A DNA stretch of 64,000 nt from Augochlora pura (GCF_028453695.1 NC_135772.1:12834001-12898000); one strand, 5' to 3'; counted from the first letter of the stretch, positions 36,321 through 50,066 are shown. Numbers and translations: made by a program. The notes: generated from the sequence alone by a model not told the origin.

Positions 36321-38680
36321 ATCGCGTTGTTCTCTCCGACTACCCTAACATCGGGCCAGACTGCCTCGCATGTTGCTTCTTCTCTCGCGCGAGATAAGCT
36401 TGCTATGACCACTTAATTGCTCGTTTCCTGTCCAGGAGCGAAGCGAACCGAACACCGCTTCTCTCGCAGAGGCCAGCTACACGTACGGACACCCCCGACT
36501 AGTTAATCGGAACATGTCCCAATTAGCCGAGGAACAAATTCGCTTTATGATATCGTCGATGTAACCAGATTATCTTTCAGTTTCGCCTTCTTTCAACGGT
36601 CTTTCGACTTTCTGCTTTCACCGGATATTATTTGTTACGATTAATAAATACATCGTTGGCGAATTGTTGAAATTTCCTGCGGCATGATGTTTTATACGTT
36701 TTAATAAATCCTTCATTTTACTCGGAGTACGAATTCGCTTGCAAACGAAACTGAATTAGCTCCATTCAAACTTGGTTTTTGAAGCTTGGCCTTCATGAAA
36801 TGTTATTTATTTTAATTAGACCATGGTTTCCGTAATATTCTGACGTTCCATTGCGAAACATTCTGTGGCAAAAGTTTTATGATAAATGTTCGTTTTATGT
36901 CGCATGTAATTAAACTTTCAAAAATTACTTATGGCAGCTATTATAATTATTAAGGGAATTTTAAACACTCGCGGCGTATACAATTTTTTGAACTTCGGTT
37001 CCATGTTTATCTTTGTCTAAGTTATTATTCTGTTGATAATAATTTTACGTTATAAAAAATTGTAAGATAATTGTTGTTACTGTACTCGTTCCGCGCTGTC
37101 ATAATTTATAGTTTCATCTACTACAAACTGCTTGTAATTAGGCTCAAGTATTCGCTCGTTGAATACGGTGGATATAAAATTACTTTAAGCACTTACGACG
37201 AATTCTTTAAGTGTATTTCAACTATAAGTTGTAAAACTGAGAATTACGTTCGGTTTCAGGTATCTCGGATGTACGACACTGCATTCAAGAATGCTCGTTC
37301 CAACGAGGTACAGAGCCTTTCTAGTACGAGAAGGCTCCATGTACCATGCACTTGAATAACATGAATAATAAGTCGCGCATGAATTAATAATAATTGCATT
37401 CGATGCTCGTAATTAATTTTACTGAAACCTCTTGCCGGGCCAACGAACTTGTTGTCCATTAACCCAGTGTAAATTGACGATGTCGGAAACTGAAATTGCA
37501 CAATACACGACAATTGCGTAAACTTGGTTAAAGTGTACTTCCAGCAGCAATCGCTGCTCCGCCTTTAGAGTAAAACTTCTCTAATCGAACAATTATATAA
37601 TTATGACAATTCAATCGTATTACTCTGGACTGCTTTCGCATTACGGACCAAAAATATGCAACCTTTTCGTAAACTACGTTTGGAGATTGTTGGAATTTGA
37701 ATACAATTAATAATACTGTTATTTTAAATTCCACGAAATTTAAAGTGACACGTAAAAGTTTATATTTTATATTATTACGAAGCACGATTTTCTTTAATTT
37801 TTTGTCATTTCAAACACAAACTGGAAATTTGCAAAAATACTTTTACTTATTAATCAGTCTAATTATCAGAAAAATTCAAGTTATTTAGTCCTATTTTTAA
37901 AAGTTATTGTTTTTTAAAGAGTACCCAAGTATTAATGTTACTTATTGTAAATAATATAATATAAATAATATAAATCTACGATCGTTTACAAATATAAGTT
38001 TTACAATTTTGTTGCCAGGTGTGCATTGATTCTACAATTTTTGGCGCGCTTCTTCTCGTCATTCTTCAGCCGGTACATCTTTGACCCTCATTGGCCTGCC
38101 GATCTCTCGCAGCCAACACTGCCACTCCCGATGTCACGGTGCGGAGGAATCACCGAGAACAAGGCTGGACGAAGGTATAGAAAAAGCTAGGGATACGCAT
38201 TCCTTTCGCGGACAGGTTGTTTCGCTTTCTTGCTTTTCATTGCTCCCAAATTGTCAGATTGAAGCTTCTTATCGTAATCAAGAAGCTTTGGACATTTTCA
38301 TTTTACAATACACGACAATAGAATGGTTACACGAGTCTAGAAATCCAGTATACAGTCATGTAACAAGAAAGTATAAACACGTTAATATTTCTAACATCAA
38401 TTCTTTTTACTAGTTTCCTTATTTTTCATGTAGTTATACTTTTTATAATACTTTTATTTGTAATTATACTTTCAAAAATATGTACACGATTTTTGCATGT
38501 TTTAGACAGATATACGTTAATAAGTCATTTGGTTTATTAAGATTTCCTACAAAAGCATTAGTAATAATACTAAAATTTAATGGCTCTAAAAAAATTTTAA
38601 GAGACAAACTACTCTATCATTTATACAAATGTATAATGCCGCTCAATGAATATTTTGGTTAATTCTGTGTTATTATTACA
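36321..38680. other. AT-rich region, no confirmed gene
   Basis: Short frames only. The stretch 38040-38260 is GC-richer but not recognisable. Confidence 0.4.
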
Positions 38681-38850
38681 GCGCAGACCTTGAGCTGGCA
38701 AAAAATAGAAGAGATGGAAAGAGTTCAGGTCAGATTTGTTAAAAAGGCGACGGTTCTGAACAGAAATACTCCAGAGCTTACGTTTGGAGGTTAGAATCGG
38801 ACAGAATCAAAATAGAGTCGCAAGCGAGGAAGAGAGAATTTATAAGTTAG
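38681..38850 (+). pseudogene. Decayed LINE (non-LTR retrotransposon) reverse-transcriptase C-terminal fragment
   Basis: The plus-strand frame from 38681 reads WQKIEEMERVQVRFVKKATV then LNRNTPELTF, and after one frame shift continues RLESDRIKIESQARKREF before a stop at 38848-38850. This resembles the C-terminal region after the reverse-transcriptase domain of insect non-LTR elements, where a W-x-E-hydrophobic-E-x-VQ-x-R-[FY] motif is followed by R-x-TP and an Arg-rich L-R-x-x-A helix. Only about 55 codons remain, with a stop and a frame shift, so the copy is dead. The assignment rests on motif memory and not on a database match. A chance resemblance is possible. Confidence 0.45.
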
Positions 38851-38912
38851 CGTAAGTTAAAATAGTATGGATGGTGAATAAAATATACAAATATATGTGC
38901 ATACAATATTGA

Positions 38913-39026
38913 CTTTTAGCGAATAAAACTATAATTTTAACGAATTCCAAAAATTAAATTCAGCGAGTTATACAATTGAACTTAGCGAATTTAAAATTAT
39001 AAAATTTTAGCGAATAAAACATAAGA
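38913..39026. repeat. Degenerate tandem array, ~23-bp unit
   Basis: About five units built around TTTAGCGAATAAAAC / TTAACGAATTCC / TCAGCGAGTTAT / TTAGCGAATTTAAA, spaced 22-24 bases. The first and last units share TTTTAGCGAATAAAAC. It begins 62 bases after the LINE relic stop. Confidence 0.65.
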
Positions 39027-41136
39027 TTGTCTTTTAAAATTTGGCGTCTATTTTCAAGGAAGATAGTGCTTCATCGAACCGTCTGATAAAGTCAGATTTC
39101 GTAACTTCTTCTGAACCATTCTTTCCGGAACCATAATCTTATATCCAGAGTTTTATCAATGGGGAAGGTTATATTGGACACATGCGTACAACGCGGACGT
39201 TTTGCTCGCGAAATGAATGACTTCGACGCGACTCACAGAGCATTAGTGTTCGAGAGAGGAAGCAGATGCTTAATTAATTCCTTGCTGCTCTTAATGGCGA
39301 GATACGTTTCGCCCGTCCCCGGGCAAGTGGTGACGCAACACTTTGAAAAACATTCTTTTTCGACCAACGAGTAAGCATCAACTCTTCCCTGACACTCTGA
39401 ACCGTCTCAATTCCGGTCAATTTTCAGACGCGTTCTACATTCCTGCATGATAGTGTCACTTCTTCCGTTCTCCTTGGGCTACGGTGACGCGGCGAAACGG
39501 CAGCATCACGGGGATTCCACTGAGAAACTGTTCGCGGTTCCAGAAAATATTACTAATCTAAGTTCTCTCGGTCCGTGTACACTTCGCTGTAACGCAAAGA
39601 CATTTCGGGTATCCAAGTCGCCGGGTAGCTGAGTCAAAGCTTTCTCATGGTCTTGAATTAATCTTGTAATATGCACGGTTTGCCATATTCTGCGCGGATC
39701 GTTTCAAGCATCTTCGCTTAATCAAAATTTGCAATTATCGCAGACTTCGCGCGTTTTAGATCAAAATTTAATAGGTTGGATACCAAACTTTCAAGTTTTT
39801 AGAATTGAAGTACATTTATACAACAAGACGAGCAACTTAGTTACTATCAATTATTTACAGCTTCGGTAATTACGATCTTGTACGTGAGAAGGTGAATAAT
39901 AACGCGTGCAACAAATCTTTTCTACTATAAATAGCATTTAAGAAACAAAGAATCGATTTTACTTCATTGAAAAATTAAATAAAAATTGTTCTGTATTCTT
40001 AATGTTTTTAAGAGTTCGAAAATAATATAAAAGCATTGTTCAATTTGTTCTCTACATTTATTGTTTTGAAGTTCATCCTCAATCACAACTTTTCTTCTAA
40101 ATGTATAAAATTTGTAGTATAATAAGATTGTAACAAAAGAATTTATTCATAGGTCCGAACCCTTTCATTTACATTTGATTCTCTGTTTACTATAATTAAA
40201 GATTATATTAGTACAATATATTTCTATAAAAGTTATATGTTGTAACATTCAGATTTCATCCAAATGATCCACAGAAAGATTGCTTCAACTAGTAAATTTT
40301 TCTCCTAGTCCGAAGGGTAACAGTTCGTTATTGTTTCGCTGTATTAGTCTCTAGAAATCACGTACTTCGTTCGTTTCACAGTTCTAGGAATCACGCGCGA
40401 CGAATCGTCACTGCTATTACACAATGGACCATTCTATTCCATTATTCCTCGTTTCCGCGAAAACCCCACGGTGATAAGGATATCGTTGCGATGCAATAAA
40501 GTTAGGGCGCTTGTACGCTCGCCTCGAATTAATGAATGCGAAATAGGCCAACGATTCGAGCCACTTCCGATCTTCGTGCAAAATCTGAGCTTGTGCGCCT
40601 CGTCGTCGCTGTATGCAGGTTTATTTAGACCTCGGTGCTCGATGCGCTATGCAATGCCCTACAAAATAATTCCAGTGTATAAATTGATTCTACTGAGCAT
40701 CGTAAACTTTGTAAGCATATGTTCATACTTGATGAATTGATCAGATATTTGTACATTATTGATTTTCTCTGCAAAAATTTAATTAAAAATTATAGTGCGT
40801 TATATTGTATTAAATAGTATAGTCTTAAATCATACAAAATTATGAAATGAAATTACTATACAAAATGATATGCTGATTATCATTATATCATTATATTATT
40901 ATGTAAAAAATAATGTGTATTATGATGTACTAACATGTGTATTGTTTACTGACCAAATTTATTGTATTAAGATAATTTAGAGTTCAGTTAATTCATAGTA
41001 ACATTACAATTTATTTCGACACTGTGCGTCTATAAAAAGAAATAAGACTAAAATGTAAGATAACATAAAGTCCTTAAATGCTTCGTTAAGAATTTGTGAG
41101 AAAAATACAAAATATGATTTAAACGCTACTTTTACC
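39027..41136. other. AT-rich region, no gene seen
   Basis: No supported features; the open frames are short and unremarkable. Confidence 0.45.
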
Positions 41137-41347
41137 TGTAGTACTTGCGTGACAAGAAAGCGCCTTTGTGTTTACATTCCCCCTTTTACTAGCTGTCTCA
41201 GTGCCGCGACTATCGGTCGGTATTGACTGACGTCGATCTTCGTAATAGTTTTCAGCCAATAGCAACCGATAGCTGCGGCAGTGGAGCAGCTAGTAAGAGG
41301 GGGATGGTAAACACGAAGGCGTTTTCTTGCTGCGCGAAGACTGTACA
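41137..41347. repeat. Long imperfect inverted repeat / hairpin
   Basis: The arms 41153-41225 and 41257-41329 are each 73 bases and are inverted copies with 60 matches (about 82 percent), without a gap. Matching blocks include GTGTTTAC, CTTACTAGCTG-type, TGCCGC and CTATCGGT. The loop is 31 bases, and its edges can add a CTGA/TCAG stem. Weaker pairing continues outward, with small gaps, to TGTA at about 41137 and TACA at about 41347. On a plus-strand transcript six of the thirteen mismatches become G-U pairs. Candidates are a fold-back transposable element or a hairpin RNA precursor. The two overlapping open frames (60 and 71 codons) are by-products of the symmetry. Confidence 0.8.
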
Positions 41348-43937
41348 TCTTCATTTCAAAGTGGCACTTGCTTTATTGAGTTTATTGTTGATTTCAGCTG
41401 ATTGCGACTTTGTCGAACCTCTTCGCGAGCCAAGTTGATTTTTGTAACTATTTCGTCTCTTGTACGTTAGTGTTATCATATTTTTTACATTTGCTATGTT
41501 TATCGTAATTTCTCAAAAAGGCATTTATGGATTTTCTATTATAATAATAGTTTATTCTTATTTTTACTTGTAGAACACATTCGAGGCATCAGATTACGTT
41601 TTAAGCCATGAGTAAAAATTTATCAAACTTTGCTATAAATCTTTAACAATTATTTGTAATGTTTCTTACGGTTTAATGCCAATATTATCATTATGTAATT
41701 ATAAAATACCAATTAACAAATTACACAATATATAATTTTAGAAATTTTTTATAGATATTATAAAAATGAAAAATGTCCATTTTCGATACATTTACATAAT
41801 TTCTTAGTTTTCCTTTAAGGATAATAATAACTGTCAAAATGCAAAGATATTTTCGTTTAGAACCTACAAGTGATCTTTGGAAAGCTTTCCCCAATACGCG
41901 TCACTGCCAGATGTTTAGTTTACCTTCACTTCGATGAAGTTAGAATCTAGTTCGTAACACGTTGTCGAGTAAAGTAATACAACTTTTATTGAAACGTAAA
42001 ATAATAAAAAGAAGTAAACCATCCAAAGTTTGACCTCTTTATCTAGCACAGAATCTTGCATGTTATACTTACATATATATTCTCTATTGTTATTTATAAT
42101 TTTAAACGATCCCAAAATCTACACGACCGACAACAAAGCTTAGGAAAGATAATAATTTAGCATAGATAGCAAGTGGCCGCATTTGGAACTAGTTTCTTAT
42201 CGCCGCGTGCAACAATCGTCGCGTCGATTCACCGGAAGACAGTGAATACCAAACAGTAAGTGCTTTTCCAAGTATATTTCTTGTATATCTTTCTCGTCAA
42301 ATGTTTCGACCACTAATCGATTATGCAAAAAATCAGGCGACACGGTTATGTTGGTTGAAGTTTTAGCATATTAATTGCAGATTTCTTTTCAATATAAGTT
42401 TGAAATTGTTTACAATATTGGTTGATTTAAGAATTCGTATTCCGAAGTCTTCGTACAATTTATTCTTATCGTGAAAACTTTGGTTAAAACTTGAATTGAT
42501 GTACAAAGATTATAACAAAATTTCTGTTGACTACGCTATCAAAATATGGAGACTGTTAAGAACTATTATGATCTCAATTATAAATAGATATTGATAACAG
42601 AAAAATACTCGAATAAAGCAATACATATTTCGTTATTGGAAAGTATTTCATCATTTATAAGCAATGACCTCGGCACTCACTGTAAACAAAATGCAAATGA
42701 TTGCACCACAAATTAATCAAACAATTTATATACCGCTGTTTTTACAATCACGGACATATATTTATGTACAGTTAATGAAATTAAATATTAAATATGTGAA
42801 GACTGATAAAATGATTTCTTTTACTTTGGTACATTTTTATACATTTTTCTAATACATGCAATGTAACTAAATATATTTCTCTTTCTGTTCAAAATGTACG
42901 TCAAAGCGCATGTAATTCCATGGCCAGAACTGAAATTGGCTTCCCGCAAAATAATTTACAAGCGGCAGAGATTTTGCTCGGTAATCCAAATGCCTGGAAA
43001 AATACGTCGAAGCTGATGGGAGAAGTCAGTCGCAAATCAGAATATCCGATTCGTTCCCAGCACGGATTACCGGGTCACGTTTTTATATTCGATGCGAAAT
43101 AACGAATTTAAGATAGAAGGTAGAAAAATACAGAAAGTTATATACAATAATATAAGGTATAAATATCATGGCGTTCGTATAGATTCAGGGTTGTCCTTGA
43201 ACAACAGAATCAAATTTTGAAGTTCCAGTTCCTCAATAATTGATAAAACCCGCGGAATGTCGATGTTGTTAATAAATCGGAGTCTCCGTTACTCGCAAGG
43301 CCGCTGCATCGTAACAAATGGAGACGATAACGCGACGAACAAAGAATTTAATTATACCGGTACCCCTTCCTCGATTTCAATGACCGCAAATAAAAAGTGA
43401 AAGCAGTTTTGTTCTGCGCGATTAAATCGATCCTGGTATCCTTTTATTCGACATTCTTCTCGCTATCATTCTTTTCCATAATTATCGCGCTTATTCAACA
43501 TTTCGGTACAATTATTTATATAATTGTTTAACTACGTTTTAAATACAGGATATAGTGGAGGCAATTTTCATGCCGACGGAACGAGTATCTACCCACATGT
43601 ATGCAGTGCCTTAATTTCCATGGATTGGAACATCGATAATTGTAATTCTGAGGATTGTAACGTCGATAATTTAATAATAGGAATTAACGGTCACTGAAAT
43701 GTTCCGCTTATTAAAATCACTGCTGTTGGAATCTTTATGCATTTATGTAATTTACGTGATTGTAAAATACAAACGTTTACCGCAATCAACGTTAACAAGT
43801 TTTTCTTTTATTTCGCTTTCGGCGGTAAGAAGCATTTAATCAATGAAGTAAATTACGTATTACTTTGAATTTGATAAAATTGAACGTTTGCATAAAAATG
43901 AGCTATTTTAGGTTCACGATCTCGACAATACAAAAAT
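41348..43937. other. AT-rich region, no confirmed gene
   Basis: A 60-codon plus frame at 42920-43102 starts at an ATG in a good context and has mixed codons but no recognised family. It is noted as a weak observation only. Confidence 0.4.
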
Positions 43938-44158
43938 ACAGGCTAGAATGAAATTCGTAATACAGCCAAGCAGTGGGTGATTCTATATGAAATAGTAAGA
44001 AATAAATTTGATATAACATTCTTTTATCCGGAGCTCGGTTTTCGAGAAAATTCGACATTAATGTTTGTTCATCTCTTTGTAAAGGATTTAGTTCTCGTCT
44101 ATTCTACCATAGCTGCCACCACCCGACGTAATGTTTACAAATATTGACATTGATAAAA
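43938..44158 (+). repeat. Interspersed repeat R1, copy 3 (longest)
   Basis: About 220 bases. It begins CAGGCTAGAATGAAATTCGT, passes through CCAAGCAGTGGGTGATTCT, AAATTTGATATAACATTCTT, CTATTCTACCATAGCTGCC and ends around AATGTTTACAAATATTGACA. The 5' half aligns with 14401-14490 and 60942-61085 and the 3' half with 26699-26838, which links all four into one family. No open frame was seen. Confidence 0.7.
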
Positions 44159-47100
44159 ATAAATGAAATACGTCTATAGTCTATACTTTCAATACTCGTC
44201 GATGCTCGGGTCCGTCTTGACCCAGAGTGTAAATATTATTTGATTACCTAATTTCTGACAATTAATATAAATTTGTACATTTCATTAACACTTGGATAGT
44301 AGACTTTTTCACAACATTATGGCTGAATATAAATAGAATACTTAATACTTTCGTTGAGTAATATTTTGCAACATTGTTTTTGAGATACTACATCTAAACG
44401 ATTTTTCACGTTTTAAGTCATAATAAATCCAGAACTCGCTGACCAAATGGTAAAATAAATAATTCAGTAAATATAATAATAAATTCTGTTTCTCTGAATG
44501 TTAAAAATGCTCATATTAAAACTGCGTCGCGTATTTGCTCATCAAATATTGTATATCACTGAAAGCTGAAAAATACAAGTTCAAACGGCGTGTACACTAA
44601 AATCCTATATTACGCGACCTATTTCGATTTCCGGCCGGGGAAATGGCGCTCGTGAAAAATTCAGAATGAACGGGTTAATGACACAGTTTCCTTTCAGCGA
44701 TTGCTCGTCAGATCGAAAATCCGCTGGATGCTGTACAACTCACAGAGGTTTGATTCATTCCTGGGGAGCGCGGGACGACGACGGGAAGAGCGGATAAACG
44801 ACGTAGACTGAGTGGGGCGGAAAAAGCAACGACAGGCGTAGACGGAACTCTGGCAGCTGTGGCTGGCCGCAGAGGCATCGCGCAGAATGAGAAGGAATTT
44901 GAGAAGCCGGCGGAGATATCACATGGAACATACGGTCACTTGTTCTCGACTTACATGTTAATTTACACATGCGTCTCGGCGTACGTAACGCGCATCTCCT
45001 GCGGCTCGTATTGAAGATTGTCCGCTAACTTTCTGCGACGGTTTTTTATAGAACGTATCCAAGGCAAGAGGCGAGGCAAGTTACTCAGATGACCAATTAG
45101 AGTAGTCTGCGAATCGTTGTACATAATAAAAATAGTCCAAGACAATTGTAAAAGAAATATATAAATTTAGAAAAGATAGATCCTTATAACAATTTTAGCA
45201 AGTCAATAATAGTGAAAAAATGTGTTTTTTAATGCCTCCAGAATTTTTTCACCTATACATTATTTTTTTGTAATGAGTTTTATCATCATACACCTCTCTT
45301 TATAGATAATGTTACAGTAAATTAAATGATTGTTCAAACTTTGGAGTAAGCCAGTTGCTTTATCAGAAAATTACAAACTTTATATATTGATGACGACAGT
45401 AGATAGAAGGAAGTTAAAGAAAATAGTAGAGATCATGAATTGCAAAGGTTCACAATTTTTAACATCTTATAACTAGGCTGCAGACTTTATGCATTAACGA
45501 CAAAAATGATTTGAAACAATTTAAAGCATTAAAATAATTGAAACTGTCTGAGCATGTCTGCATATTACTTTGAACTCGTTGTGATAATTGAAGAAAGAAC
45601 TGTTCTGTTCGTTGTTTATTACAATTGCGAAGGAAATATTCTATCCTTGGTTCCGATTCCTATGCTAACTGAAAACGTTTGTTTGCTTTTAGAGTACTGC
45701 GAAGGGGACAAATCAATGAGCGAGTGAACGATTTTTCATGCGAGACATTGTACATTCGTGCACAGCGAATCTCGCAAGCGATTTCCAATCTACAGGAATA
45801 CTTGGTCGGACTTTCTTAGAGGCGGGTGTCGCGTCGAGTGCGCAAGGTGTAAATCATCTATTGTCACAGAAGCCCATGCATTTAAATTCATTGAATGCCT
45901 TCTGTGCGCGGCTGAAACGACACCCATTGATCCTATTCAAGTACAAATTCATCGTAGAATCGAGTTACCGGTAGAATGCGACACGTCGCGACGTTCGCGA
46001 CTACCTAAACAGCGTGCTACACAGGACTACTGAAGGAACGCCGACTGTTTGGAATTATAAGTCCTTCGAGACAGTTCTACACGCCGTGACTTCGGACGTT
46101 TCAATAAAAACAAACAAACGCTCTGGGGTATTGATGGAAATGAGTTCGACAATGGAAGCCCGACGGGCCGAATGGTAAACAACTTTCGTTTTCCTTTTCC
46201 TTTCCGCCGTTCCGAGACACTTTAATTTATCTCGCATTCTCTATAGTTATTGACCGTTGCGATTGTTGTTCACAGTTTGGACAGTTTTAATGCGACCTGC
46301 CATTGTGAAAGTTATTAATTGCTTTACCTAACATTTTTATAGTAGAACACATCTATCATTCAAATACTTGAAACGTTTTAAATGCAAATATTAATAAAAT
46401 GATTTGTATTTAAAGATATAGGATAAAAAATAACTTATTAAACAATTTTATAAAGCTTTGTGATAAGGAATAGAGATTAAGAGAATAAATTAACGCCACC
46501 GATCTTGAAATTAAGTAACTTTAAAAACATCTGACGTCAAACAATTTAAAAAATATCAAAACTTATACAGATTGTTGAAAAATTAATCTTTTAAGGATAT
46601 AATATTTTACCAAACCTATCACAGTACCTTTCCAAGTGTCAGCGCTAAGAAATATTATTTCAAATTACGTTTTGCACGTATTGACCCTTCACCGAACGAT
46701 CACGAACCATTTGTAAGTGGACCGAATTTTTTGCGCGCGGACTTGTCGTGGATAAACTAACATTTCTTGGGCAACTTTGATGTAGCTTGTGCGGCTCTTT
46801 AGCCAATAGATCTCCGCCGACGATAAAACTAGCTGCGGGTCCGTAAGATGAAAACGATGATGAAACCCAATAAAGCGATCTCAATAACAACGAAGATATC
46901 GACGTATATCTTCCATAACAGAACACTTACGGAGATTGAAAGGATAATAAGACGGTCCCAGGTGCAGAGAGAAAAGACATATTTCTCGGGTGAGCGTGTG
47001 TCTAAGTTCAAGAAATGAGCAGGAACAGATCGAGAAGAATTCGCCTGCAAAATGTCTTGTAGAATTATCGAGCTATTGGATTGTCGGAGAAGATTTGAAG

Positions 47101-49704
47101 ATCCGTGGAATTATAGACGGTATTGTATCATTATGATCACTGTTATTTCGATTTTAGTAAAAGCAGTTAAAATATCAAATGTGTTCGAGTAACTTGAGAA
47201 ACTTGAGAAACTCGCAGATATTTCTAAACGATAAAGAGGGAATTAACTGTCGACGATCATTTAAAAGAATAAAAATAAGATGTAGAGAGTCTTGTACCAC
47301 ATCGTTGTCGGAAACACGATATTTCAAAAGGATTTTAAACGCACGTTTTTATTCGAGCTCCATTTTATTATTATATATTTAAAAGACATATTTACGCAAT
47401 TTTCTGCAATTTTAAAAAATACGTTTACGGTTTACATATTACTATACCAATATCTTGAAGTTATCTGAATATTCTCGTATTTGGTCTCATTCTTAATTAA
47501 AATTGTCTACTTACTACAACGCTAATTTTACAAAGGCATGAGAAACTATATTACAATATCGAAAATTTTTGGATAAAACTTGAACAACTTTGACTAACGA
47601 TAACTTCATGAAAAATAATCGTAGGATGATGCTTTTTTAAATTGAACCTTGAAACCACTACTTTATATCTTTGCACTTTGTCGAACATGGCAAATTTTAA
47701 TATGGCAAACATGACCTGATATTTAAAGTGGACGTTCCAAGCTTTAATTAAAAAAAAGAATCATTATTCTACGATGGTTTTTTGGGGTGTTATCGTCATT
47801 AAAGTTGTCCAATTTCGAGCGCATTTTATTGCAATATTTGTCCCAATTTATTCAGTTGAATAAATTCTTCATATATGTATCTTTATTACGTCAACAATAA
47901 TTATTAATAAAAAAATTCTTCGTAAACGTAATATTAAAGTTATCCTAAATGGCAAAAAATCTGTCAAACACATGACACCCGTTCGCTTTAATTACGCAAA
48001 ACGAGAAAACATGTTTTCAGAAAACGAGCGTCGCTTTGTATAGTACCGTCCACCGTTAAAATACGAAACGAGCATTGGAATATGAAAAAAAAGAAATATA
48101 ATGGAAAAATTTCATCACATAAAACTTCGCGTTGTTGCATCCCCTGCGGGGCTTGCAACAGGAGCCGTAATAAATAATTTGTCCGGATAAAGCTTGAATG
48201 TCTTCATAATGCAATTCGAAAGGTATGCGCATATGCACTTACACGACGCGTCTCTCATTAAATGGAACTTCAAAGGGCGCACACGGTGCCCAGGGTCGTT
48301 TTACAAGAAAAGAGTAGGGGATCGGAAGAAAATTTATAGGTTCACCGTCGACTTAACGCTGTCCAGCTTAACACCGAGCAACGAATGAATAGACACGCGT
48401 TCGCCGTGCTAACACCGAAAAAAGGGGTGAGAAGTTCGCCCTTACATTATACCTGTGCAGCCGATCGGGACCCATTTGCTCCTCCTTTCAACTAAATCAG
48501 TATTAATGGCGATAATATCCGTGGTCGATCGTGCTCGTCGATGTCATAATTTTCGTGACAGTGGTACGTGCGGGCCAACTTGCGCGGCGCGCTCCCATTC
48601 TGCTCCGGTCAAAAGAAAATCCAAGTCATCGATTCCAGTTATCCATCGCGTGTGATCGAGAAACACGGTTTGTCACGCAAAGGGTGCAGGGGCAGCTTGC
48701 GTGCCCTTCCGTTCTACTGCATAATCCTTCAACGCGGATTATGTAGATCCTTCGAAAATGCAAAATCATGCAAGGATTTTTGTTCGGCTGCTGTATTTAT
48801 TAAATCTTAATTTTTCAGAATTAGCTTGGAAGACACGTTCGTTGAACTGCATCATTGTTGTAGCTATTAGTCCAACAAGAAATTATGTTATATGTTCGCT
48901 CATATTGTCATATGTTTAAAGTTTATTCAATGTTTATAAAATATATAACTTCTTTTAAAATATTTTTATTAAATACAAATATTTTAACGGTAAAGATTGA
49001 TAGCAAAGTAAATGTATTAACAATATTTAATAGCGTGACCGTAACACGTGCTATCTAAAAGTAGTGTTTATAACTTTTATCTTAAAAAACAATGCAAGTA
49101 ATAATAACATTTCTTTTGGTAACACATATATACGTGTAGAAATTCCAGAAAAGCAATAAGATCCTCATCGATAAAAGACTTATTTCTCCATTTATAAGAG
49201 AGAGCCACAAGTTGATTATACCGATTCAATTAACGCTCGTGCTCGAGAAAAGAGAAGAAAGAGAGGCGAGATCCTAATGCACAATATATGTGCGAACATA
49301 TCGTCTTCGGGACACACGTTGGAATATGAATTTCCATGCGTGACTATCAAGAAGCTTCTAGTTAATGTTCTCCGTGTCCCCGGTAATTAATTACAATTTC
49401 CAATGTCGTTTGTCCTATACCGAATCGTGTCGATTCATTCGCCGTGCGTGCAATATTTTTGCCAGTCACCCGTGAAAGGGATCCCCGAGTTATCAGGGGA
49501 GTTATCGTATTCGCCCGTAATCGGATATGACAAATTTTCACCCAGGCATTCTTAAAATTCGCTCGCGTCCGTGTAAATAGTTTAAGCGTCTCTCTGTTCG
49601 GATGAATATTTATGGCAGCATATACCGAGCCTTGAATTACCATAATTCTGTTTGCGAATGCGGTATTTTATGCCTTCCTTTTTGAGAACGCCGGTAGGGG
49701 GTAA
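44159..49704. other. Region without a recognisable gene
   Basis: A CGGGTTAA terminus-like string ends at 44678, without a partner. Frames up to 93 codons show no family resemblance. The patch around 44690-45120 and parts of 48240-48740 are GC-richer. A two-copy ACTTGAGAA repeat lies near 47190-47212. Confidence 0.4.
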
Positions 49705-50066
49705 GTGAAGTTCGATAGCTCCTGCAATTTTCAATAAAGTTCGGAAGTTTTTAAAATTTTTAACGAAGCTCGAAGGATTTTTACGACTAAATATCTATGG
49801 AATTTTTAATAATATTCAAACATTTCAAACATGTTAGTGAAATTCAAGGATTTCTACAATTTTTAGCGATGTTCGATGTTTCTACAATTGTTAGCGGAAT
49901 ACCATGGTTTCTTTAATTTTTAATCAACTTTCAAGCCATCTATAATTTTATTAAATTTCAAATATTTCTACAAGTTTCAATAAAGTTTAGGAATATTCAC
50001 GACTTTTTGTACAGTTAAAAAACTTCGACAATTTTCAGCAGAGTTAAAAATTTAGCAATTTAATAA
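49705..50066. repeat. Degenerate minisatellite, ~29-bp unit
   Basis: About a dozen units share the pattern TTTCTACAATTTTTAACGAAGTTCGAAGG-like, given here as two motifs: CTACAATTTTTAGCGA followed by GTTCGAAGG. Spacings run from 24 to 30 bases. Clear members begin near 49718, 49746, 49854, 49882, 49968 and 50026. Divergence between units is high, so the array is old. Confidence 0.7.

Noticed and set aside
41172..41438. 60- and 71-codon frames over the hairpin
   Set aside because: They arise from the inverted repeat, which makes an open frame on one strand likely to have a partner on the other.
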